Of a DNA stretch of 6,035 bases, positions 1 through 5,936 are shown piece by piece; the stretch's first letter is position 1, and each line of letters opens with the position of its first letter. Position numbers and translations under genes: made by a program. Under the pieces are notes generated by a model, which ran no database searches, was not told the origin of the DNA, and was given only the letters and a program-made list of their open reading frames with translations. The stretch spans positions 1 through 6,035 of the forward strand of contig CAJGCJ010000115.1 of assembly GCA_904501775.1 (NCBI GenBank), read 5' to 3'. The stretch is from an uncultured Bacteroidaceae bacterium. GTDB lineage: Bacteria > Bacteroidota > Bacteroidia > Bacteroidales > Bacteroidaceae.

Positions 1-2225
1 TTACCGCTGCATGCATCGCAGCGTCCGCCCGACACATTGAACGAGAATCGGCCCGGCTTGTATCCGCGAATCTTGGCCTCGGGAAGGTCGACAAACAGGT
101 TACGGATGTCGGCAAACACCCCTGTGTATGTTGCAGGATTTGAACGCGGTGTGCGTCCAAGAGGCGACTGGTCTACATCTACAATTTTATCTATATTCTC
201 AATGCCTTCGATGCTTTTATATGGCAACGGCTCTCGTAGCGCCCTATAGAAGTGTTTGGCAAGAATGGGTTGCAGAGTATCATTTATGAGCGACGATTTG
301 CCACCTCCCGATACACCTGTCACACATATCAGCTTGCCCAACGGGAATTCCACATCAATATCCTTCAGGTTATTACCCGAAGCACCTTTTATTCTTATGT
401 ATTTACCGTTGCCCTGACGCCGCTGAGCCGGTATGCTTATAGTTTCTACATTCTTCAGATAGTTGGCAGTCAACGTATTGCTCTTAAGCATATCTTGCGG
501 AGTACCTGCAAAAACCACATTACCGCCCTTTCGTCCGGCCTTAGGACCAAGGTCAATCACATAATCGGCAGCAAGCATTATATCGCGGTCGTGCTCTACC
601 ACTATCACAGTATTTCCACCGTCGCGCAGTGCCTTCAGCGAATTGATAAGGCGGTCGTTATCACGCGAATGCAGACCGATACTCGGCTCATCGAGGATAT
701 AGAACACATTCACAAGCTGCGAGCCCACTTGTGTTGCAAGACGTATTCTTTGCCCCTCACCGCCCGACAAGGATACAGACGAGCGTGACAAAGAGAGATA
801 ACCCAATCCGACATCGAGCAAGAAACGCAGGCGCGAAAGTATCTCTTTTACAATCTCATCGGCTATGGCACGCTGCTTGTCGGTAAGCGCAGTGCCCACG
901 TTGCTCAGCCAATCGTACAGCATCGATATATCCATTGATGCAAGCTCGCTGATATTCTTTCCGTTTATACGATAGTGCAGAGCCTCTCTGTTCAACCTTG
1001 CGCCCTTGCATTCGGGACAAGGCTGCATTACCGAGAACTGCTCGACCCAACGCAACTCCTTGGCCGACACTACACTCTCTTTTTGTTGCTGGATATATTT
1101 TACAAGACCGTCGTATGTAGCAAAGCTGTCAAGATACATATCCGATGTGGAGACAAGGCGTAATGGTACAGGCGAACCGTAGAGAATCTCATCGATAGCC
1201 TCATCGAGCAATTCAGCAACGGGCGTATCAAGGTCTGCTTCGTAACGCACCAGCACAGCTTCAATCTGCTGAAAGATAGATGAACGGCGATATTTTCCAA
1301 GTGGAGCCAAAGCCCCTTCACGCACCGAAAGGGTGCGGTTTGGAATAACCTTATCCACATCCACCATACTCACCACACCCAATCCCTTACATTTGGGACA
1401 GGCGCCCTGTGGCGAGTTGAACGAGAAATTATGCGGGTCGGGTTCCTTGTAGGCAAGCCCTGTAACAGGACACATAAGACGTTTGCTATAGTGACGTATC
1501 CTGCCATCGGGCATATCCATAATCATCACAAGTCCATCGCCCAACCCCATCGCTGTAGATATGCTCTGCTTAAGACGCGAAACATCCTTCGCATCCACAG
1601 CCATCTTGTCTACTACAACCTCAATATCGTGGTTCTTGTAGCGTTCCAATTTCATGCCATGCGACATTTCGCACAGTTCGCCATCAATGCGGACATTCAG
1701 ATATCCCTTGCGCATCATCTGTTCGAACAGCTCTTTATAATGTCCTTTACGGGCCTTCACAAGCGGAGCCAGAATATAAATGCGCTTACCGTTGTACTCA
1801 TCGAGAATAAGGTCGAGAATCTGCTGCTCGGTATACTTCACCATCTTCTCACCCGACTCATACGAATAGGCATCGGCCACACGCGAAAAGAGCAATCGCA
1901 TATAGTCGTATATCTCGGTGGTAGTACCCACTGTTGAACGGGGGTTTTTGTTCGTAGTCTTTTGCTCTATTGAGATAACCGGCCCCAAACCTGTAATCTT
2001 ATCCACATTGGGGCGTTCCATGCCACCAAGGAAATTACGGGCATAGGTAGAAAAGGTTTCAAGGTATCGACGCTGTCCCTCGGCAAAAATGGTATCAAAA
2101 GCCAATGACGACTTGCCACTGCCGCTGAGACCTGTTATCACCGTCAATGAATTATGAGGGATATTTACATCTATATCCTTAAGATTGTGCACTTTGGCAC
2201 CAAACACTTCTATTTTGTTCGTCAT
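1..2225 (-). CDS. uvrA: Excinuclease ABC subunit A (UvrA), 3'-truncated by window edge
   Basis: UvrA is the ATP-dependent damage sensor of bacterial nucleotide excision repair; as a dimer it loads UvrB onto lesions in the cytoplasm. The reverse strand reads without a stop from ATG at 2225 to base 1, giving 741 complete codons of a family usually about 940 long. Visible in order: Walker A GLSGSGKS (residues 32-39); the region expected to hold the UvrB-binding and insertion domains; a first zinc module with C252, C276 and C279 but Thr255 in place of the usual second Cys; a CPEC pair (403-406); ABC signature LSGGEGQ (486-492); Walker B ending LDEPSIGLH with D512/E513; second Walker A GVSGGGKS (637-644); and the first half of the C-terminal zinc finger, CDAC (736-739). 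The second signature and Walker B lie off the window. Keeping the UvrB-binding region argues for UvrA1 rather than the shorter UvrA2 paralogues. The start is fixed by a strong ribosome site and a 4-base overlap with the upstream gene. Confidence 0.97.
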   Translation of the reverse strand, partial: MTNKIEVFGAKVHNLKDIDVNIPHNSLTVITGLSGSGKSSLAFDTIFAEGQRRYLETFSTYARNFLGGMERPNVDKITGLGPVISIEQKTTNKNPRSTVGTTTEIYDYMRLLFSRVADAYSYESGEKMVKYTEQQILDLILDEYNGKRIYILAPLVKARKGHYKELFEQMMRKGYLNVRIDGELCEMSHGMKLERYKNHDIEVVVDKMAVDAKDVSRLKQSISTAMGLGDGLVMIMDMPDGRIRHYSKRLMCPVTGLAYKEPDPHNFSFNSPQGACPKCKGLGVVSMVDVDKVIPNRTLSVREGALAPLGKYRRSSIFQQIEAVLVRYEADLDTPVAELLDEAIDEILYGSPVPLRLVSTSDMYLDSFATYDGLVKYIQQQKESVVSAKELRWVEQFSVMQPCPECKGARLNREALHYRINGKNISELASMDISMLYDWLSNVGTALTDKQRAIADEIVKEILSRLRFLLDVGLGYLSLSRSSVSLSGGEGQRIRLATQVGSQLVNVFYILDEPSIGLHSRDNDRLINSLKALRDGGNTVIVVEHDRDIMLAADYVIDLGPKAGRKGGNVVFAGTPQDMLKSNTLTANYLKNVETISIPAQRRQGNGKYIRIKGASGNNLKDIDVEFPLGKLICVTGVSGGGKSSLINDTLQPILAKHFYRALREPLPYKSIEGIENIDKIVDVDQSPLGRTPRSNPATYTGVFADIRNLFVDLPEAKIRGYKPGRFSFNVSGGRCDACSG

Positions 2226-2944
2226 GGCGTAACCTCCTCTGAAAAACCGCGCAACAGATTGACAGCACTCTTTATTTCATATTTAAAGCCATCGGCACCC
2301 AATGCATTTACAACCACAAAATAGACACCGTCCTTTACCGCTGTGCCTTTATATGTACCATCCCATCCGCACTGCTCACAATCAATTTCATCTATGCCCC
2401 ATGTGTAGAGTTGCTGTCCCCAACGGTTATATATAGCTCCGCTGAATTTGACAATAGACTTCACATCATAGACATTAAAATAGTCGTTTATACCGTCTCC
2501 ATTCGGCGAGAAGGCATTAGGCACCTTAAGAGACGACTCACTTATACTTATCACAAAGGGATCGCGCTCCCATTCCAGTACAAGGTTAGGGTTAGCGCGG
2601 CTTGTATACACCACTTTCAGCACCACACTATACAAACCGGCCTGCAGAAAATCATAGTCAACATCCGCATCGTATCTGACAAGAATAGGCTCGGTGCTTT
2701 CGTCGCTCATAAATGTCCATGTGCACACCAGAGAGTAATCGGGATACTCTGCTGCATTAGCCCTGAACTGCACATTCAACGGGGCTTCGCCTTCGTAATT
2801 GTCGCCTTCGGCAAGTTCAACAACCTCGCCATTCTTGTCTGTCAGCAACGCAGTCGGTATGGGCTCCTCTATCTCACTTTGCGCCATGATGGGCAAAACA
2901 GTGAACAGAGAGAACATAAATGCTATTATATATAATCTTTTCAT
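2222..2944 (-). CDS. Secreted protein with PKD-like region and T9SS type B sorting domain (gliding motility-associated C-terminal domain)
   Basis: A 240-residue protein predicted to cross the inner membrane by Sec and the outer membrane by the type IX secretion system. Residues 1-22 form a signal peptide (MKR, hydrophobic core, cut near MAQ/S). Residues about 44-135 look like a PKD/Ig-type beta-sandwich, with APLNVQFRA, CTWTF and a closing GLYSVVLKV. Residues 142-240 are a type B sorting domain: PNAFSPNGDGINDYFNV (142-158), IYNRWGQQLYTW (171-182), then WDGTYKG and DGVYFVVV. This domain family directs cargo to the T9SS and to the cell surface. The open frame extends upstream to 3208, but Met at 2944 is chosen because the signal peptide starts there. 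No Shine-Dalgarno precedes it. The stop TGA overlaps the uvrA ATG as ATGA. The last nine residues, after VNLLR, run past where this domain usually ends and encode the uvrA ribosome site. No enzymatic domain is visible, so its specific role is unknown. Confidence 0.9.
   Translation of the reverse strand: MKRLYIIAFMFSLFTVLPIMAQSEIEEPIPTALLTDKNGEVVELAEGDNYEGEAPLNVQFRANAAEYPDYSLVCTWTFMSDESTEPILVRYDADVDYDFLQAGLYSVVLKVVYTSRANPNLVLEWERDPFVISISESSLKVPNAFSPNGDGINDYFNVYDVKSIVKFSGAIYNRWGQQLYTWGIDEIDCEQCGWDGTYKGTAVKDGVYFVVVNALGADGFKYEIKSAVNLLRGFSEEVTP
2226..2238 (-). promoter_or_regulatory. Strong Shine-Dalgarno site for uvrA
   Basis: Read on the minus strand, AGGAGG occupies 2238-2233, seven bases before the uvrA ATG at 2225; the match extends to AGGAGGT. 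It lies inside the last codons of the upstream gene (Glu-Glu-Val). It supports the chosen uvrA start. Bacteroidota genes mostly initiate without such a site, so this one stands out; none of the other three starts here has one. Confidence 0.8.
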
Positions 2945-3102
2945 AATTGGTACAGTTTTAGTAATAACGCACAAAACGGCCGCATTATTACATGCAATAG
3001 AGCCTTGTCGCATATTTTTCTGCGAAGTTAACGTTTTCAGACGAAAATACCACGCTCGCCATAAAATATTAAAACAAGTTTTATTCATTCGCTTGCACGA
3101 GC

Positions 3103-3152
3103 TTTCGCTCGTTTGTTGTATATCTGAGATATACTCGAATATTTTCTTTGGC
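3103..3152 (+). repeat. Diverged left copy of the tandem promoter repeat
   Basis: These 50 bases align with 3252-3298 (47 bases). They share the start TTTCGCTCGTTTGTTGTATA, then differ by a few substitutions and a short insertion before TTTGGC. The -7 element is TATATCTG here (T to C in TAnnTTTG), and no TTTG sits at the proper distance upstream, so this copy has probably lost promoter activity. It shows the array once spread further left. Confidence 0.75.
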
Positions 3153-3221
3153 GACAAGTCGCACTCCTTTGGGGCACTAAAGCGCCCGTTGTCGCAAACA
3201 ACGCTCATTTCGCGTTGTCGC
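3151..3221. repeat. Hairpin-rich insert between repeat copies
   Basis: This segment separates the diverged copy from the first intact copy and has no counterpart between the two intact copies. It is dense in small inverted repeats: GCGAC-AA-GTCGC (3151-3162), CGTTGT-CGCAA-ACAACG (3187-3203) and ACAACGC-7 nt-GCGTTGT (3198-3218). The word GCGACAA at 3151 can also pair with TTGTCGC at 3189 or 3215, so alternative folds compete. Function is unknown. Confidence 0.55.
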
Positions 3222-3225
3222 TGTA

Positions 3226-3254
3226 AAACGCACCAAAGTAAACTTTGTGCGTTT
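3226..3254. repeat. Imperfect palindrome in copy 1 (possible operator)
   Basis: The left arm AAACGCAC-C-AAAGT pairs with the right arm ACTTT-GTGCGTTT around a 2-base centre, giving 13 paired positions with one bulged C. The right arm contains the -33 TTTG of the copy 1 promoter. It could bind a dimeric regulator. As it lies upstream of the proximal transcription start, only transcripts from more distal promoters could form it as an RNA hairpin. Confidence 0.6.
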
Positions 3255-3275
3255 CGCTCGTTTGTTGTATATTTG
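3244..3275 (+). promoter_or_regulatory. Distal Bacteroides-type promoter (copy 1)
   Basis: TTTG at 3244-3247 and TATATTTG at 3268-3275, with a 20-bp spacer, match the Bacteroidota primary-sigma consensus TTTG-N19-21-TAnnTTTG exactly. It would start transcripts about 100 bp upstream of the LysM gene that run through copy 2. Confidence 0.65.
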
Positions 3276-3308
3276 AGCTATACTCGAATATATTTGGCAC
3301 TCGCTGTA

Positions 3309-3337
3309 AAACGCACCAAAGTAAACTTTGTGCGTTT
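3309..3337. repeat. Imperfect palindrome in copy 2 (possible operator)
   Basis: Identical to the palindrome at 3226-3254 and shifted by 83 bp. Its right arm overlaps the -33 TTTG (3327-3330) of the proximal promoter, which is where a repressor site would block RNA polymerase. Regulator unknown; the role is inferred. Confidence 0.6.
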
Positions 3338-3358
3338 CGCTCGTTTGTTGTATATTTG
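3327..3358 (+). promoter_or_regulatory. Proximal Bacteroides-type promoter of the LysM operon
   Basis: TTTG at 3327-3330 and TATATTTG at 3351-3358, spacer 20 bp, fit the Bacteroides consensus exactly. Transcription would begin near 3364-3366, leaving a short AT-rich leader of about 16-18 bases before ATG 3382 with no Shine-Dalgarno, as is usual in this phylum. Confidence 0.75.
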
Positions 3359-3381
3359 CAAATAATTATAACATTCCCACG

Positions 3382-5247
3382 ATGAAGAGAGCAAGACTTA
3401 TCATAACAACAGCGTGTTTCATCTTATCGCTATTCACTCTACAGGCACAAGAGAGCAACTACTTCATACACACTGTAAGCAAAGGACAGACCCTATATTC
3501 AATATCCCGAATGTATCAGACTACAGTAAAGGATATAATAGACCACAACCCCGAATGTATAGAAAAACTGTCAATAGGACAGAAGATAAAGATATACCAG
3601 AAACAGGAGACTCCCCTTGCTGAATCGGCCGACAATAACGAAAATGCAAAATACCATACAATAAAGCCGGGCGAAACCCTTTACAGACTTGGCAAGATGT
3701 ACAACCTCACTCCACAGGAGATATGTGCAGCCAACCCCGGATTGGGCATCAGCAATTTCCGTAGCGGCGAGGTTATTCTGATTCCATCAAAAAGCAGTAT
3801 TGCATCCCCTGTTGCAAATGTAACAGCAAAAGAGAATACAGTATCTGCCGAGCCACAAGAACAGACCGACAAACAGGCTATCCGCACAACCCATAAGGTT
3901 AAGCGTAAAGAGACCATCTATCGCATAACACGCACCTATGGAATAACCGAAGAGGAACTATATGCAGCCAACCCCGGCATTAAAGGTGAAAAGCTGAAGA
4001 AAGGAACAGTCCTGAACATACCATATTCAAAAGACGATGCGGCAATATTAGACGTCAAGGAGAATCAACAGACTGTAGAGAGAATACAGAGCGATGCTGA
4101 AATTTTCAACAGCATAAGCCAAAGACTACAGAGCGATTCACTGCGTGGCAGTTTCGAAGGTATACGCGTTGCGATGATATTGCCTTTCCTTCTCGAAAGC
4201 TACTCACCAAAGGAACAAGCGCGCATGGTAGAATACTACGAGGGTTTTCTCATGGCTGTAGAGCAACTGAAACAGTTGGGATATTCATACGACATCTACA
4301 CATACGACTCGGGCAGCAAGGACTCGACCCTTGAGCCGTTGATAAACAGTGGCGAGCTCGACAACATGGATATCATATTCGGTGCATTATACCCCGAGCA
4401 TAACAAACAGCTTGCCGACTTCGCAAAGAAGAAAGAGATTCCATTGGTAATACCCTTTACATCAAAGGAGGACGACATATTCCGCAACCCCATGGTATAT
4501 GTCGTGAACACCATGCAGTCCTATTTCTACTCCGAAGTCATCGACCATTTCACAGTGCAGTTCCCCAACGCAAATGTGATATTCGTAAGCGACAGCATCG
4601 ACAACAAGAGAGAGTTCGTATCGGCACTTTCCGAGAGTTTCGACCAGCGCAGTGTGCCCTATACGACAATAAAACTTGCCGACCTTATAAACCCCGAGAT
4701 AAACGAGGATACCCTTAAGACCATGATGAAGGAGGACAGAGAGAATATCTTTATTCCCCTATCGTCGAGCGAAGCGACACTCGGAACAATAATCCCCACG
4801 CTTAAAGTCCTGAACAACGACACCATAGACCTTCCCGACTACAAGCTGTTCGGTTACCCCGAATGGCAGATATATGCAGGAAACATGCACAACCAGATTT
4901 ACGAAGTTGACACATACTTCTATACATCGTTCTTCAGCCATTACACACTGCCCGAAGCCACACGGTTCCAGAACGAATACATCAGATGGTACAATCGCGC
5001 ACCACAGAACATATATCCACGCTACGGAATGTTAGGCTACGACACCGGCTATGCCTTCCTCTATGCGATAAGCAGACATGGCAACAACATGTCGAACGAG
5101 ATTAACAAACTGCCATTCACGCCGGTGCAGACAGGATTCAAGTTCGAACGTGTCAACAACTGGGGAGGCTTTGTAAACAAAAAGATATACTTTGTACATT
5201 ACACGCCAACATACAACATCGAAAAGATTGATTTTGACAAAAGATGA
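3382..5247 (+). CDS. Exported protein with three LysM domains and a C-terminal periplasmic-binding-protein-like (type 1) domain
   Basis: A 621-residue envelope protein. Residues 1-23 are a signal peptide cut near LQAQ/ESN. Three LysM domains follow at about 27-72, 91-135 and 170-214, each with the T-[IVL]-Y-x-[IL] core and an N-P turn (HTVSKGQTLYSIS, HTIKPGETLYRLG, HKVKRKETIYRIT); the linkers are rich in Ser/Ala/Glu/Gln. LysM domains bind the glycan of peptidoglycan. From about 258 to near the end is an alpha/beta region resembling type 1 periplasmic binding proteins (LivK-like): RVAMILPF, YYEGFLMAVEQL, DIIFGALYP, IPLVIPFTS, then NVIFVSD. The likely role is a peptidoglycan-anchored receptor or scaffold; the ligand is unknown. 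No transporter genes lie beside it, so classical uptake is not supported. Met at 3382 is preferred over the upstream Met at 3328, which lies inside the promoter and lacks a signal peptide. Its stop overlaps the next start as ATGA. Confidence 0.9.
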   Translation: MKRARLIITTACFILSLFTLQAQESNYFIHTVSKGQTLYSISRMYQTTVKDIIDHNPECIEKLSIGQKIKIYQKQETPLAESADNNENAKYHTIKPGETLYRLGKMYNLTPQEICAANPGLGISNFRSGEVILIPSKSSIASPVANVTAKENTVSAEPQEQTDKQAIRTTHKVKRKETIYRITRTYGITEEELYAANPGIKGEKLKKGTVLNIPYSKDDAAILDVKENQQTVERIQSDAEIFNSISQRLQSDSLRGSFEGIRVAMILPFLLESYSPKEQARMVEYYEGFLMAVEQLKQLGYSYDIYTYDSGSKDSTLEPLINSGELDNMDIIFGALYPEHNKQLADFAKKKEIPLVIPFTSKEDDIFRNPMVYVVNTMQSYFYSEVIDHFTVQFPNANVIFVSDSIDNKREFVSALSESFDQRSVPYTTIKLADLINPEINEDTLKTMMKEDRENIFIPLSSSEATLGTIIPTLKVLNNDTIDLPDYKLFGYPEWQIYAGNMHNQIYEVDTYFYTSFFSHYTLPEATRFQNEYIRWYNRAPQNIYPRYGMLGYDTGYAFLYAISRHGNNMSNEINKLPFTPVQTGFKFERVNNWGGFVNKKIYFVHYTPTYNIEKIDFDKR

Positions 5248-5936
5248 AAAACAGAATATTATCAATAATTGCAGCACTCATAACATCAGTTGCTGCATAC
5301 TCACAGGTAGAAGAGCCGCGTAATATCTTGGAGATAGGTTTTGCAGGCGGAATGAACTTGAGTCAGATGGACATCTATCCGACCATACGCCAGACATACA
5401 ACAAGGGTCTTAACGGCGGTATAAGCCTGCGCTACACAAGCGAAAAATATTTCAAGATGATATGTGCAGCCCAGCTCGAGATAAACTTCTCGCAACGTGG
5501 TTGGGAAGAGGATTTTGACGACAAGAGCGGAAACAGCTACAAGCGCACGCTGTCATACGTCGAAGTACCATTCCTTGCACATCTGGCATTCGGTAAAGAG
5601 CCACGTGGATTCCAGTTCTTCATCAACCTTGGACCGCAGTTCGGTTTCTTCCTTGACGAAGAGGAGGAGTATATAGGCGATTGGCAAATAGCGTCGCGCC
5701 CCTCATCTTCACGCCCCGTATACGGCAAGTCTACCGAGAACAAGTTCGAATATGGAATAGTGGGTGGTTTAGGAGTGGAGTTAAAGACCAAAGCCGGCAA
5801 TTTCTTTATAGAAGGACGCTACTACTATGGTTTGAGCGACATCTTCAATAACTCGAAGACAGACGACTATGGACGCTCGGCAAACAATACAATAACAGCA
5901 AGAGTTGGTTACTCTTTCCCTTTGTTCAACAACTGA
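5244..5936 (+). CDS. PorT-like outer-membrane beta-barrel protein
   Basis: A 230-residue predicted outer-membrane protein. Residues 1-21 are a signal peptide cut near AAYSQ/VEE. The rest alternates polar and hydrophobic residues in strands typical of the small barrels called 'PorT family' in Bacteroidota: LEIGFAGGMNLSQM (29-42), GGISLRYTS, AAQLEINFSQRGW, LSYVEVPFLAHL (103-114), FFINLGPQFGFFL, YGIVGGLGVELK, FFIEGRYYYGLSDIF, and a final TARVGYSFPLF resembling a barrel-insertion signal. An acidic DEEEEY stretch (138-143) probably lies in a loop. The start overlaps the LysM gene by 4 bases without a Shine-Dalgarno, so it is probably translated by coupling. True PorT is a T9SS component of similar size, and a T9SS cargo lies nearby. 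However, the 'PorT family' label covers many barrels of unknown role, so a T9SS function is not claimed. The last six codons fall in the terminal palindrome but read as a normal barrel end. Confidence 0.85.
   Translation: MKNRILSIIAALITSVAAYSQVEEPRNILEIGFAGGMNLSQMDIYPTIRQTYNKGLNGGISLRYTSEKYFKMICAAQLEINFSQRGWEEDFDDKSGNSYKRTLSYVEVPFLAHLAFGKEPRGFQFFINLGPQFGFFLDEEEEYIGDWQIASRPSSSRPVYGKSTENKFEYGIVGGLGVELKTKAGNFFIEGRYYYGLSDIFNNSKTDDYGRSANNTITARVGYSFPLFNN

Larger units (their letters stand above)
3218..3275 (+). repeat. 58-bp direct repeat, copy 1
   Basis: Identical base for base to 3301-3358, with a start-to-start distance of 83 bp and a 25-bp spacer. It carries an imperfect palindrome and a full Bacteroides-type promoter. 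The flanking bases differ, so the repeat ends are sharp. Confidence 0.95.
3301..3358 (+). repeat. 58-bp direct repeat, copy 2
   Basis: Second exact copy of the unit at 3218-3275, ending 23 bp before the LysM-gene ATG. Its right end is the -7 element of the proximal promoter. Confidence 0.95.
2945..3381. other. Divergent intergenic region between two outward-facing gene pairs
   Basis: This 437-bp gap separates the minus-strand secreted protein/uvrA pair from the plus-strand LysM/beta-barrel pair. The right part (about 3103-3358) holds three related repeat units with plus-strand promoters and several small inverted repeats. The left part (2945-3102) is AT-rich and should hold the minus-strand promoter, but no clear TTTG-N19-21-TAnnTTTG pair was found there. 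Open frames crossing the gap have no recognisable protein features before the signal peptides begin. Confidence 0.75.

Noticed and set aside
252..788. Plus-strand open frame of 178 codons
   Set aside because: It lies wholly antisense to uvrA, whose reading frame is unmistakable; the translation has no domain, signal peptide or family resemblance.
1431..1937. Plus-strand open frame of 168 codons rich in His/Ile
   Set aside because: Antisense shadow of uvrA; composition reflects the complementary codons and no protein motif is visible.
3013..3060. Minus-strand promoter candidates near TAACTTCG and TATTTTCG
   Set aside because: Each differs from TAnnTTTG and lacks a TTTG at the right distance, so I could not support a call.
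2945..3208. N-terminal extension of the T9SS cargo gene to 3208
   Set aside because: The added 88 residues precede a clear signal peptide and cross the hairpin-rich region, so they are not translated in any sensible model.
3289..3296. Extra TATATTTG as a third -7 element
   Set aside because: The nearest upstream TTTG words are 24 and 13 bases away, outside the usual 19-21 spacing.
3218..3358. CRISPR-like array (repeat, 25-bp gap, repeat)
   Set aside because: Only two exact copies, the repeat is longer than the gap and contains a promoter, and no cas gene is present.
3103..3358. Phase-variable invertible promoter
   Set aside because: Invertible Bacteroides promoters are flanked by inverted repeats; here the long repeats are direct and no recombinase gene is in the window.
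2411..3365. Two plus-strand open frames (2411-2935 and 2799-3365)
   Set aside because: They oppose the T9SS cargo gene and run into the repeat region; the translations show no recognisable protein features.
3328..3381. Earlier Met start (3328) for the LysM protein
   Set aside because: It lies within the promoter -33 element, upstream of the predicted transcription start, and would bury the signal peptide.
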